This document shows positions 1 through 8,768 of a stretch of DNA of 64,000 nt, piece after piece. The notes below the pieces were generated by a model that saw only the letters and a program-made list of their open reading frames with translations, made no database searches and was not told where the DNA came from. Position 1 is the first letter of the stretch, and each line of letters begins with the position of its first letter. The DNA comes from Actinobacteria bacterium IMCC26207 (GTDB lineage Bacteria > Actinomycetota > Acidimicrobiia > Acidimicrobiales > Microtrichaceae): positions 62,001 through 126,000 of the forward strand of contig LCZK01000010.1 in assembly GCA_001025035.1 (NCBI GenBank). Direction: 5' to 3'. Position numbers and translations under genes: made by a program.

Positions 1-1
1 G

Positions 2-819
2 AGTTCGTTCTCGCTCGAAACGCAAGTGACGCAACTAGGGCAAGGTCGCTACAGCGCAAACATGGACCGGAGCTGGTGGATTATTTCGGGGCCTAACGGC
101 GGCTATGTGGCGGCAGTTATTTTGCGCGCAATCTGCGAAGAGGTCAATGAGCCAAGCCGGGCACCTCGGTCGATCAGCCTGCAGTTCTTGCGCGTGCCGA
201 AAGAAGGGTTGGTCGAGATTGAGGTGGTTGTTGAACGCACGGGCCGAACCGTGTCGAACCTGTCCGCACGAATGACCCAAGACGGTGTGCTGTTAGTGAT
301 TGCCATTGCGGTGCTGGCAGAGCCCCGGGAGTCCTCGCTGAGTTTCAACGAATTGCAGGGGCTGCCGCTCCTTGATGATGGAACGGCCATACCGGCTGCC
401 GAGACCATCGCTGAAGAAGACCTTGACCCTGATCGCGAGGTTCCGATGCGAGGCCATTATGAGCAACGGTGGGTGATTGGAGAGCACCCTTTTCAGCCTC
501 TGCCTTCGGGGGAGTCGCTAGCGCGGACTGGTGGCTGGCTTCGACCAGCGGGGGTGAACCTATCGATGCCATAGCTCTGACGGCGATGACCGATGCATGG
601 CTACCTCCCATCTTTAGCCGCGTTCGCGAACCTCTGATGGTGCCAACTATTGACTTGACAATTCATTTCCGCGGACTTCCCAAAGACCCCGAAGCGTTTT
701 GTTTTGTGCTGTTCGAAAGCCCTCTGGCTCAGGATGGCTACCTGATTGAGCACGGTCAAATCTTTGACGCCGAGGGCCATCTTCTTGTCGAATCGCGTCA
801 ACTTGCGGTCGTGGTCTAA
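2..819 (+). pseudogene. Acyl-CoA thioesterase (double hot-dog, TesB-like), 5'-truncated and frameshifted
   Basis: The first part (to base 574, frame 2) contains the N-terminal hot-dog pattern WWIISGPNGGYVAAVILRA typical of actinobacterial TesB-like thioesterases, which hydrolyse acyl-CoA to free acid and CoA. The reading frame is open to the left window edge, so the true start lies outside; a GTG at 26 is only an internal candidate. After ARTGGWLRPAG the frame runs into a stop at 574, while the family-like continuation GEPIDAIALTAMTDAW and the second hot-dog resume one frame over and end at 819. The switch falls at a run of five G (550-554); a sixth G would restore one continuous protein. As written it is broken, but a homopolymer sequencing error is equally possible. 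Confidence 0.75.
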
Positions 820-893
820 CGCCCTGATTCTGCCGAAATGCAGAAGAAAGAGTCACCTCGGGTCCCAGAGGGCCTATCCTGAAAGGACTTCTT

Positions 894-2150
894 ATGGATG
901 ACCGACCCCGAAGTTTGCGGGCCATGCTCGCCGAGGCGAAAGATACCTCGGAGATCATGGTCGATCTGGCCTACGCGGCTGTGTATTTCAACGATCCCGG
1001 CATGGCCGATGAGGTCGCTGAACTTGAAGAGCGCATGAACGACCTTGTGCAAGACATGAGGGCAGTCTGCATCATGGCGGTCAGACGCCCAGCCGAGGCA
1101 GAGGGGATGGCTTCGGTCCTGCAGATCATCTCGGCGATTGAGAGCATTGCCAATGCTGCAGTAGACGTAACTCGAATTGTTACGCACCGTTTGGGAATTC
1201 CGAACGAACTCATCGGTGATTTGTCGAACGCTGAAGAAGTCTCTCATCGTGTCTGGATCCGTGAGGGTTCACACATGGCGCATCGCCCGCTCAAGGATCT
1301 TGAAATCACCATTCAGTGCGGCATGCGCGTGGTGGCGATTCGGCGCGATCGCTCCTGGATGATCGATGAGATAGACGGTGACTTTGTTGTCGTGCCAGGG
1401 GACGTGTTGTTTCTTCGGGGCTCGCCAGCGGGAATCGTTCGACTTCATGAGCTCGCAGCTGCACCCACTTGGGATCCGCCAATGAGTGCGCCCGCTGGAG
1501 CGCTGACTGATCTTGACCGTGCTGTTGATGTGCTCGTAGAGATGAAGAACACCTCTGAGGCAGCCGTTGGACTTGCCTATTCTGCGCTTGCGTTACGGGA
1601 TAACGGCCTAGCTGCAGAGGTGCGGCACTTGGCGGAGCGCCTTGATGAGATGAAGGATCACCTGCAGCTTTGGGTATTGCGGGCGGCAAAGAAGGACGTA
1701 GATCCAGCACCCCTGCGCGGGCTGCTGCAATTGGCCTCCGCAGCAGAAGAACTCGGAGACCAGGCAGCGCAAATGGTGTGGCTAATTACCGATGATCGCG
1801 GCTTTCATCCCATTGTGAAACTCGCACTGGGCGAGGCCGATGTCGTAGCAACTCAGGTTCCCGTAGCTGCTGACTCCTCGGTTGCTGGGTGCAGCCTTGC
1901 GGAGTTGCAGCTAGATATTGAACCGGGGTTTCAGGTCCTCGCGGTCCGAAGAGATAATCGCTACATCTATCGACCTCGTGGATCTGTCGTCATCGAGCCT
2001 CTCGATGAACTCATAGCTTCAGGCCCTCAGGAGGGGCGGGTTCGGTTAGCCGAATTGTGTGGGTGGGCCGTGGTCGAAGACGAGGATGACCCCACGGGGG
2101 AGTTCAGCCTTGTTCCGTTGTCTGCATCGCGAACCGGCGCATCTCGCTAA
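894..2150 (+). CDS. Tandem PhoU / TrkA-C (RCK_C) regulatory protein
   Basis: This 418-residue soluble protein is an internal duplication: PhoU-like helical bundle at about 8-100, RCK_C/TrkA-C domain at 118-187, second PhoU at 208-302, second RCK_C at 315-390. The halves align, for example KDTSEIMVDLAYAA with KNTSEAAVGLAYSA, and MRVVAIRRDRSW with FQVLAVRRDNRY. RCK_C domains bind small ligands and PhoU domains gate or signal for transporters, so a role in regulating a cation or phosphate transporter is inferred. No membrane segment and no transporter gene is adjacent. A ribosome site AAAGGA precedes the ATG. The substrate or partner cannot be told from sequence. The stop codon lies inside a 15-bp tandem repeat. 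Confidence 0.8.
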   Translation: MDDRPRSLRAMLAEAKDTSEIMVDLAYAAVYFNDPGMADEVAELEERMNDLVQDMRAVCIMAVRRPAEAEGMASVLQIISAIESIANAAVDVTRIVTHRLGIPNELIGDLSNAEEVSHRVWIREGSHMAHRPLKDLEITIQCGMRVVAIRRDRSWMIDEIDGDFVVVPGDVLFLRGSPAGIVRLHELAAAPTWDPPMSAPAGALTDLDRAVDVLVEMKNTSEAAVGLAYSALALRDNGLAAEVRHLAERLDEMKDHLQLWVLRAAKKDVDPAPLRGLLQLASAAEELGDQAAQMVWLITDDRGFHPIVKLALGEADVVATQVPVAADSSVAGCSLAELQLDIEPGFQVLAVRRDNRYIYRPRGSVVIEPLDELIASGPQEGRVRLAELCGWAVVEDEDDPTGEFSLVPLSASRTGASR

Positions 2151-2176
2151 GGCTCATCTCGCTAAGGCTCATCTCG
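2140..2176. repeat. 15-bp tandem repeat spanning a stop codon
   Basis: The unit catctcgctaaggct occurs twice in full (2140-2154, 2155-2169) plus seven bases. The first copy contains the last codons and the TAA stop of the PhoU/TrkA-C gene, so the stop codon itself is duplicated. Confidence 0.9.
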
Positions 2177-2232
2177 GGCGTCTGCTGATTGCCCGTCGCA
2201 TGGGCCTGCAATGCGACTACTAACCTGCCGCT

Positions 2233-3111
2233 GTGACCGCTTCCTCCCCACTTCGACTCTTAACTGTTCACGCACATCCAGATGATGAGTCATCGAAGGG
2301 TGCACCGAGCATTGCCAAATACCGTTCCGAGGGAATTCTGTCCACGCTGGTCTGCTGCACTGGTGGCGAGGCCGGGGACATTCTTAATCCAGCAATGGAT
2401 CGACCTGAGGTACGTGAGAACCTGGCGCAGGTTCGACTTGATGAGCTCGCAACGGCTGCAGAAATTATTGGCTACGACAGGGTTGACATGCTCGGGTATC
2501 ACGACTCAGGCATGCCCGATTCGGAGACCAACGCTCGTCCAGACAATTTCTGGAATGCGCCACTTGATGAAGCTGTGGAGCGCCTAGTTCGGATTATTCG
2601 TCGTGATAAGCCACAAGTCATTGTCACCTACGGCGATGACCAGCAGCACTACGCACACCCTGATCACCTGAAGGTGCACGAGATCACACTGCCGGCCTTT
2701 GCTCGTGCGGGAGATGCTGAGTGGTATGTCAACGCTGGCGAACCTTGGCAGCCACTCAAGCTCTATTACACCGAATGGTCCAAAGAGAGAATTCTTGCGC
2801 TTCATGAAAAGTTTGTAGAGCTTGGCCTTGAGTCGCCTTTTGCAGGGGACTGGCTGGAACGACTCGAAGCCCTAGAAACAACGGATCGAATCACCACCCG
2901 CGTCGAGATCGGCGATTTTTATGAGGTGCGAGAAAAAGCCCTGATTGCCCATGCCACTCAGGTAGACCCCACGGAGAAATTCTGGTTTGGGTTGCCCACT
3001 GAAGTCGCTAGAGATGCGCACCCGTTCGACGATTACGTCCTTGCGCAATCTCTGGTTGAGTCCGACCTGCCCGAAAACGATTTGTTTGCTGGAATTCCCG
3101 GGCGCTCCTGA
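2233..3111 (+). CDS. mca: Mycothiol conjugate amidase Mca (PIG-L/LmbE family)
   Basis: The 292-residue protein matches Mca, the zinc amidase that cleaves mycothiol S-conjugates to a mercapturic acid and GlcN-inositol during detoxification in the actinobacterial cytosol. The metal site is visible: HAHPDDE at 13-19 and YAHPDH with His142, Asp144 and His145. Length fits Mca (about 290) and the C-terminal half with QVDPTEKFWFGLP is Mca-like; MshB is the nearest alternative. The start is GTG. The next gene begins five bases after the stop, so mca, the GNAT gene and the YdjC gene probably form one transcript. Mca implies that the organism makes mycothiol. Confidence 0.88.
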   Translation: MTASSPLRLLTVHAHPDDESSKGAPSIAKYRSEGILSTLVCCTGGEAGDILNPAMDRPEVRENLAQVRLDELATAAEIIGYDRVDMLGYHDSGMPDSETNARPDNFWNAPLDEAVERLVRIIRRDKPQVIVTYGDDQQHYAHPDHLKVHEITLPAFARAGDAEWYVNAGEPWQPLKLYYTEWSKERILALHEKFVELGLESPFAGDWLERLEALETTDRITTRVEIGDFYEVREKALIAHATQVDPTEKFWFGLPTEVARDAHPFDDYVLAQSLVESDLPENDLFAGIPGRS

Positions 3112-3115
3112 CACT

Positions 3116-4093
3116 GTGGATACAGCGCTCCCAGGAGATCCGCACGAGTCGTCATCCGGGATAAAAATTCGCGTCTGGCAGCCAAGCGAGCTCGGAGCCC
3201 TGCTCTCGCTTTGCCAACTCGGATTTGATCAGGGTGAACTGGGCGAAGACGACCTTGAGTTGTGCTTTCTTCCGGGCGAAGCGGAACCAAGCCTGGTACT
3301 CGGAACTGATGACCGCATGGCCTGTGCAGTTTTTAGGATCCTCGATGCGGCCTCACCGACCAGTTCAAGTCTGCAACCTGTGGCTCGCGTGGAACTGCTC
3401 GTGACTCATCCCAGTCGCCGAAGGCGCGGGCTCGCACGGCAGTTGCTCCTTGCCGGTGAGAGGTGGGCCCAAAAGAACGAAGTCACTCAGTTGGTCATCG
3501 GCGGAGCGAGGCCAGTGGGCGTCTTTAGCGGCGTGGACCTGCGGTGGACAGCAGCGCTCTGTCTTGCGGAATCGATGGGGTATGAACGGCAGGGGATTGC
3601 AGTAGACCTGTCATGCGCAACTGTCCAGTCTGCCCGGATACCTGCACCAGCAGGAGTCCAGATTGCTCGAGTTGAGTCCGACACGCAGGTCGAGGAACTG
3701 CTTCGGTTCGTGCAGGAGAATGCGCCAGCGGAAATAGGGAATTTCTTGCGAGCTGCAAGTGCTGGAACTGCCTTGATCGCCGTTGGGCCAGAAAATCGCG
3801 GGGTCCGTTGCGTCGCGGCTCATTCTGTTTATCGGCTCGGGGTTATTGGCCCCGTAGTTTTTGCGGGGCAGACTGGCGCTGCTAACGAAATGTTGCAGCA
3901 GGACCCAGATCGGGTGGCGATGCTCTCAGCAGTAGTTGCAATGATGCGGTCAGACCTCGCCGTCGCAGGGCTAAGCACTGTCGAGATTCTGGGCGAAGAC
4001 TGCATCTCTGACTACGTAGCTGCGTGTGCTGCGCGCACCAGCAGAGTCTCACAGGTGTTCTCTTGGGACCTCAGCAACCTCCGAGCGGAGTAG
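3116..4093 (+). CDS. GNAT-family N-acetyltransferase, probably tandem GNAT
   Basis: The protein has about 325 residues from a GTG at 3116; an earlier in-frame ATG at 2987 would overlap mca by 125 bases and was not used. A clear GNAT motif A (acetyl-CoA binding) is seen at about 92-112: VELLVTHPSRRRRGLARQLL. The C-terminal half is long enough for a second, degenerate GNAT fold. Two-GNAT architecture and the position directly after mca recall mycothiol synthase MshD (about 315 residues), which acetylates Cys-GlcN-Ins, but I see no MshD-specific signature, so the substrate is left open. It lies in a run with mca and a YdjC-type deacetylase. Confidence 0.65.
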   Translation: MDTALPGDPHESSSGIKIRVWQPSELGALLSLCQLGFDQGELGEDDLELCFLPGEAEPSLVLGTDDRMACAVFRILDAASPTSSSLQPVARVELLVTHPSRRRRGLARQLLLAGERWAQKNEVTQLVIGGARPVGVFSGVDLRWTAALCLAESMGYERQGIAVDLSCATVQSARIPAPAGVQIARVESDTQVEELLRFVQENAPAEIGNFLRAASAGTALIAVGPENRGVRCVAAHSVYRLGVIGPVVFAGQTGAANEMLQQDPDRVAMLSAVVAMMRSDLAVAGLSTVEILGEDCISDYVAACAARTSRVSQVFSWDLSNLRAE

Positions 4094-4103
4094 CGTCACA
4101 GCT

Positions 4104-4955
4104 GTGAGCTCACTTGTTGAACAACTCGGCTACGGCCCCGATGCCCGCCTTCTGATCATCAACTGTGACGATCTTGGCATGTGTCACTCGGCAAACGAAG
4201 GGGTCTACCGTTCCCTGCGATCAGGGATGGCTACTTCGGCAACCCTTATGGTTCCCTGCCCCTGGGCTCATGAGGCCGCCACTCAGTATCAAGGTGAAGA
4301 CATCGGGGTACATCTGACGCTCAACTCCGAGTTCGAGTACTACCGGTGGGGGCCCGTAACTCAAGCTCCCTCGTTACTTGGCGGCGGGGGTGGGTTTCCT
4401 CGCACCGTGCTCGATGTCTGGGACCACGCCGATCTTGACGAGGTTCATCGCGAATTGCGCGCACAGATTGAGCGAGCCCTCGAGTGGGGAATCGACGTGA
4501 CACACCTCGATTCCCATATGGGAACCCTGCAGTTGCGACCTGAGTTCTTTGATGTCTATTTAAATCTGGCCATGGAATTTGATCTGCCAATTCGACTGTC
4601 CTCAATTGAGACTCAAGAAATGGTCGGGTTCCCATTTCGCGACCTAGCAGAGCAGGAGGGTGTCGTGACTGTTGACACGCTGGTGTTCTACTCGGGAGTG
4701 AGTGCGCGTGAACCATTCGAAGAGATCCTTGCTGATCTGCCGCTCGGAGTGACCGAGATTTATATGCACCCGGCTGCCGATCACGCAGAGTTGCGAGCCT
4801 GCGCTCCTGACGCTGCCGGACGCGTTGACGACTTGGAACTACTCACCGAGGATCAAGCCATTCGAGACAAGGTTTCCCAGTCGGGGGCAGTCCTTGTTGG
4901 TTGGCGTGAACTGCGCGACCTTCAGCGAAGCAGCGCTACTCCTCGAATGGCTTAG
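4104..4955 (+). CDS. ChbG/YdjC-family carbohydrate deacetylase
   Basis: About 283 residues from GTG at 4104. YdjC/ChbG/HpnK proteins are metal-dependent deacetylases acting on N-acetylated sugars such as chito-oligosaccharides. The metal-binding start LLIINCDDLGMCHSANEG (Asp22, Asp23) and the later HLDSHMG and MHPAADH motifs are present, so the active site looks intact. Length is normal for the family. It follows the GNAT gene by ten bases. The last 20 bases overlap the 3' end of the nuclease gene on the opposite strand. Which sugar is the substrate is unknown; the link with mca might point to an amino-sugar conjugate, but that is inference. Confidence 0.82.
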   Translation: MSSLVEQLGYGPDARLLIINCDDLGMCHSANEGVYRSLRSGMATSATLMVPCPWAHEAATQYQGEDIGVHLTLNSEFEYYRWGPVTQAPSLLGGGGGFPRTVLDVWDHADLDEVHRELRAQIERALEWGIDVTHLDSHMGTLQLRPEFFDVYLNLAMEFDLPIRLSSIETQEMVGFPFRDLAEQEGVVTVDTLVFYSGVSAREPFEEILADLPLGVTEIYMHPAADHAELRACAPDAAGRVDDLELLTEDQAIRDKVSQSGAVLVGWRELRDLQRSSATPRMA

Positions 4956-5535
4956 GGCAAGCTGACCACAAGCCGATCCCCTGACTGCGCGCTTCGGCGG
5001 CAGCGGAACGAAACTCTTCGACATGGGCAACGTTTGGCGGGAACGTGTACTGATTAGCAAACCCCGAAGTGACGAGTTCAAGGTTTACAAATAGGCCATC
5101 TTGAGCGCGGTACACATAGGCGAGTAGGCGACCGTACTTGTCTCGGGCCTCGACATCTCTGACGAGTTGAATTGCCGCATTTGGCTTGAGTAATGAGGCC
5201 ATATGTTTGGACGCTTCCTTGCCAAAGCACATTACGGGCTTTGAAGGATGAACGCTTTCGGGGGTATTGATTCCGATGAGGCGCACACGCTCCTCAACCC
5301 CATCGGCCAGAACAACGATGGTGTCTCCGTCTACGACTCGAGTCACGGTTGCGTTGGCTTTGAGTTTGTCCGAGGGTGAACCTGCCGAGGTTTGGGAGCA
5401 GCAGGCTAGGAGGAGCAGGCCCAACGCCAGCAGCGAACTCAGCAGGAGCCTTTTGAGTGGCGTCCCTGGGCAAGTAGATGCTGCATGAGTTGGGTCGATA
5501 GCATTCCTCGCTAGGACTTCAGTAGGAATGGCCAC
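4936..5535 (-). CDS. Thermonuclease-family (SNase-like) lipoprotein or secreted nuclease
   Basis: The 199-residue protein is a staphylococcal-nuclease fold. Catalytic residues are in place: DGDT at 69-72, Arg85 and Glu93 in VRLIGINTPE, and Arg136 in DKYGRLLAYVY. Such enzymes hydrolyse DNA and RNA with calcium. The N-terminus carries LKRLLLSSLLALGLLLLACC (27-46), a signal peptide with a lipobox-like LLAC ending at Cys45 or Cys46, so it is probably anchored outside the membrane. ATG at 5535 is the only in-frame start codon I find before the signal, giving an unusually long 26-residue n-region. It converges with and overlaps the YdjC gene by 20 bases. Confidence 0.85.
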   Translation of the reverse strand: MAIPTEVLARNAIDPTHAASTCPGTPLKRLLLSSLLALGLLLLACCSQTSAGSPSDKLKANATVTRVVDGDTIVVLADGVEERVRLIGINTPESVHPSKPVMCFGKEASKHMASLLKPNAAIQLVRDVEARDKYGRLLAYVYRAQDGLFVNLELVTSGFANQYTFPPNVAHVEEFRSAAAEARSQGIGLWSACPKPFEE

Positions 5536-5541
5536 AACGAA

Positions 5542-6720
5542 TCAGACGCGTTGGATGATGGTGCCGGTGCCGAGGCCACCACCGCAACACATGCTGATGA
5601 GTGCGTTGGTGCCGTCGATGCGCTCGAGCTCATTGAGAGCCTTGGTAATCAGGAATGCTCCCGTTGCGCCGAGGGGGTGCCCTAGTGCAATAGCGCCACC
5701 ATTGGGATTCGTTCGGTCTAGGTCGGCGCCAACTTCCTTAGCCCAGGCGAGTACGACCGAAGCAAAGGCCTCGTTGATCTCAAAGAGGTCAAAGTCGCTG
5801 ATGGACATCTGGGTGCGGCCGAGTAGGCGACGGGTGGCTTCAATCGGCCCAGTAAGCATGAGGACGGGGTCTACTCCCACCATGCAGGAATCAAGGACCT
5901 TGGCTCGAGGTGCGAGTCCAAGCGATGCAGCTTTCTCGGCAGACATGATGAGCACAGCGGCGGCACCGTCAGAGATTTGCGAGGCAGAACCGGCAGTATG
6001 CACACCGTCTTCTCTGGCAATGGGCTTCAGGGATGCAAGCTTGTCGAGGGTGGTATCTCTGAGGCCTTCGTCTGTGCGGCGAGTTGTAGTGGAGCCCGTG
6101 GGAGTTCCATCTTCATCAAGGTCTGGTGCTTGCACCGAGACGATCTGTGAGTCGAAGCGACCCTGTTCCCAAGCAGTAGCGGCACGTTGTTGAGATTGAA
6201 ATCCGAACTCGTCGCAGTCTTGGCGGCTGATACCCCACGCATCAGCGATTCGTTCCGCACCTTCAAACTGCGAGGTGAATTCGTAGCTCTCAAAATATGA
6301 TTTTGGGATTGGTACGCCAAGTCCGAGCTTCTTGGAGCTATTTGACCCGATTGGCACACGACTCATTGACTCAACACCGCACGCAATCGCCACATCGACC
6401 ACGCCAGAGGCGACCAGTGCCGTTGCAAAACTGGTTGCCTGCTGCGAGGAACCACACTGCGTGTCGATGGTGGTTGCGGCAACAGTCAGAGGTAAGCCAG
6501 CGGTTAGCCAAGCAGTCCTGGTCAGGTTGAATGATTGTTGCCCAACTTGGCTCACACAGCCGCCGACGACTTGATCGACTTCATCGGGATCGATCCCTGA
6601 TCGGGAAACTAACTCGGCGAGCACGCCAGCAAGTAGATCCGCCGGATGAACAGAACCAAGGCCACCATTCCTCCGGCCGATGGGTGTGCGGACTGCATCA
6701 ATGATCACGACTTCAGACAT
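5542..6720 (-). CDS. Acetyl-CoA C-acyltransferase (thiolase, FadA-like)
   Basis: This 392-residue thiolase has the nucleophilic cysteine Cys89 in DTQCGSSQQA, the INEAFA motif, the NPNGGAIALGHPLGATG histidine motif and the second cysteine in CCGGGLGTGTI. It performs the last step of beta-oxidation, splitting 3-ketoacyl-CoA with CoA. The sequence around Cys89 and the GVESMSRVP segment resemble FadA5/FadA6-type thiolases of actinobacterial lipid and sterol catabolism, but the substrate is inferred only. A small unknown gene lies 17 bases upstream on the same strand. The 3' end is only six bases from the nuclease start. Confidence 0.92.
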   Translation of the reverse strand: MSEVVIIDAVRTPIGRRNGGLGSVHPADLLAGVLAELVSRSGIDPDEVDQVVGGCVSQVGQQSFNLTRTAWLTAGLPLTVAATTIDTQCGSSQQATSFATALVASGVVDVAIACGVESMSRVPIGSNSSKKLGLGVPIPKSYFESYEFTSQFEGAERIADAWGISRQDCDEFGFQSQQRAATAWEQGRFDSQIVSVQAPDLDEDGTPTGSTTTRRTDEGLRDTTLDKLASLKPIAREDGVHTAGSASQISDGAAAVLIMSAEKAASLGLAPRAKVLDSCMVGVDPVLMLTGPIEATRRLLGRTQMSISDFDLFEINEAFASVVLAWAKEVGADLDRTNPNGGAIALGHPLGATGAFLITKALNELERIDGTNALISMCCGGGLGTGTIIQRV

Positions 6721-6737
6721 AGGTGAATCTTAGATTG

Positions 6738-7037
6738 CTAGGCAGCGGACCGAGGAGCCTCAGCCAAGGTCTGGTTAGATGTTTCGGCTGAGGAGAGGGT
6801 GCGGGGCTGCTCGGGTGCAGAGGCCACGAGAGCAAGCCTGCGAGCTGCATCGGTTAGCGCAAGGAGTTCTTGCTCCCGCTCGGCGAGACGGTCTGCCTCT
6901 CGCTCTGCAACCCGGCGATTTGCCTCGGACAGGGCTGCCCGTGCCTGCTGCAGGCCAATGCGTGCGCTCCGCTTGGTGTCATTATCGATGCGGGCTACGG
7001 GGTTGTGTACGATCCGCAGAGTCAGCTGCTGTGTCAT
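6738..7037 (-). CDS. Small hypothetical coiled-coil protein
   Basis: This 99-residue reading frame starts with ATG at 7037 and ends 17 bases before the thiolase gene on the same strand. The N-terminus MTQQLTLRIVHNPVAR resembles a short beta strand. Residues about 22-65 are rich in Ala, Arg and Glu with a heptad-like pattern (EANRRVAEREADRLAEREQELL), suggesting a coiled coil. The tail is low complexity. I recognise no family and see no convincing ribosome site. Overlapping frames on the other strand are also open, so this is a moderate call based on position and composition. Confidence 0.45.
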   Translation of the reverse strand: MTQQLTLRIVHNPVARIDNDTKRSARIGLQQARAALSEANRRVAEREADRLAEREQELLALTDAARRLALVASAPEQPRTLSSAETSNQTLAEAPRSAA

Positions 7038-7162
7038 GAGACAAGTATGAGCTTGGGGTGTGACACTGACAACGGGGAGAGCTCCCCGGCCATTCCCGGG
7101 CCGCGAGCACCCAATAAATCGCAGCTGTTAGGGCAAGGAATTGCTAGCGAAATCCGATTGAT

Positions 7163-8560
7163 CTAGCAGGGAGCAGCGTTTGCCACGAGTGGCCAAGGTC
7201 GACTGCGTTCGAGAGCCAAACCAAGGTCAAGAACTAGAGCGTCATCGTGATGGCGGCTAGCAATCTGCATTCCCACTGGTAACCCGTCGAGCTGGCCAAT
7301 TGGCACCGAGAGCGAAGGATTACCAACGATATTGTAGGGAATGGTGAGCGCACCGTTGTTCTCGGGTCCGACTGGTTGGCCGGCAACTTCTAGATGCAGA
7401 GTGGTTTCGGCAGGAAAAGCAACGTCTGGATTGGTAGCGCTGAAAATGAAGTCCACTTGGTCGAAGGCCTTCGCGACTGCTTCATTGGCTGCAGTTCGAG
7501 CCGTTTCCGAGCGAGCCATCATGGCTAGGGAGTACTTGCGCTCGGCGATGCTCATTCCAAATGCAATCTCGGGAGTCAGTTGGTCTTTGCACTCAGGCCA
7601 GAGGCCCTCAAGATCTGCATAGAGCCCCGACAAGTTTCCAAGTGCCCATTCAAATCCCATAGATGGGAATGACAGGTCAATGTTGACAATCTCTAAGCCG
7701 ACCTCTTCGGCCAGCAGACGGCCAGCCTCGTCGACTAGTTCGGTCACAGCCGGATTGACCACTGCTGATCCAAGATTCGAAACGATGGCCACTTTGCGTC
7801 CACGCAAGGCACCAAGGTGTGAACCAAGGTGACGCTCCCAACCAGAGACCTTGGGAAGTGAGTAGGGGTCTCGCGAGTCGTATCCAGCGGTGACGTCGTA
7901 GTAACGAGTGATGTCACGAATGGATCGGCACATGACTCCGACCACAACGGTCATCGGGTGAATGAGAGCCTGAGGGCCGCGTGGGATTCGCCCCGCAGTT
8001 CCCTTCATGCCTGGTAGGCCGTTAAACCCTGCAGGAATGCGAATAGACCCGCCGCCATCTCCACCCGAAGCCATGGTGAGCAGTCCGCCCGCCACTGCCG
8101 CTGAGCTTCCGCCTGATGAACCGCCTGCAGTTCGGTCGAGATTCCAAGGGTTGCGGGTAACGCCGTTGAGCTTGGTGACACTGACATTCAGCCCGCCAAA
8201 CTCTGAGGCCGTGGTGAGGCCCACGGGAATCACGCCGCCTAGTGTCTCGGCCCGTTCAAGCATGGTGTCGGTGTGGTCCGAGATGCGGTCCGCAAAGACA
8301 AGGGAGGCCTCGGTGTTTGGCCAGTCCTTGTAGTGGCTCAACTCTTTGACTCCAAAGGGCACTCCGCCAAAGGGTTGACCGATATCGGCAACAGCGGCCT
8401 GAGCGCGAGCAGACTCGGCTGCGACATAGGAGAACGAGTTCAGCTCGCTGCTCTCGAGTGCTGCGAGCGTCGCTTCAAGTTCTTCTGCGGGTGAGTGATC
8501 CCCTGCACGGAACGCGTCCACTAGTGAACATGCATCCCCGAGCCATGGACTATCTGTCAT
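7163..8560 (-). CDS. Amidase (amidase-signature family)
   Basis: The 465-residue protein has the amidase-signature core: catalytic Lys72 in GVKELS, the Gly/Ser-rich stretch TAGGSSGGSSAAVAGG (144-159) with the cis-serine, and the nucleophile Ser172 in GGDGGGSIRIPAG. It should hydrolyse a carboxylic amide in the cytosol; GatA of the tRNA amidotransferase is a relative, but there are no gatB or gatC neighbours. The usual Asp-Thr in GSDTGGS is here Asp-Gly. Substrate unknown. It is read away from the thioesterase gene at 8769 across a 208-base intergenic region. Confidence 0.88.
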   Translation of the reverse strand: MTDSPWLGDACSLVDAFRAGDHSPAEELEATLAALESSELNSFSYVAAESARAQAAVADIGQPFGGVPFGVKELSHYKDWPNTEASLVFADRISDHTDTMLERAETLGGVIPVGLTTASEFGGLNVSVTKLNGVTRNPWNLDRTAGGSSGGSSAAVAGGLLTMASGGDGGGSIRIPAGFNGLPGMKGTAGRIPRGPQALIHPMTVVVGVMCRSIRDITRYYDVTAGYDSRDPYSLPKVSGWERHLGSHLGALRGRKVAIVSNLGSAVVNPAVTELVDEAGRLLAEEVGLEIVNIDLSFPSMGFEWALGNLSGLYADLEGLWPECKDQLTPEIAFGMSIAERKYSLAMMARSETARTAANEAVAKAFDQVDFIFSATNPDVAFPAETTLHLEVAGQPVGPENNGALTIPYNIVGNPSLSVPIGQLDGLPVGMQIASRHHDDALVLDLGLALERSRPWPLVANAAPC

Positions 8561-8768
8561 GTCTTTCCCCGATCAGAGCAACGGTTGCAGAACTCCACCC
8601 ATGGGCTGCTTCGCTCTGTTGAACAAGCCGGGCTGCCCACATAATACGACGAGTTGATAGGCCGCCTTGCTTCAGCGCCCTGAGGCCTGAGATTGCGGGT
8701 GCCTGTGTCTCTGTTCCGCCAGGTTCACCGATGTCGAGAAGCCCCTCTCAGACCCGTACTGTGTAGGT

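Noticed and set aside
2987..3115. Longer start of the GNAT gene overlapping mca
   Set aside because: The added sequence lies in the mca coding region and does not look like a GNAT N-terminus.
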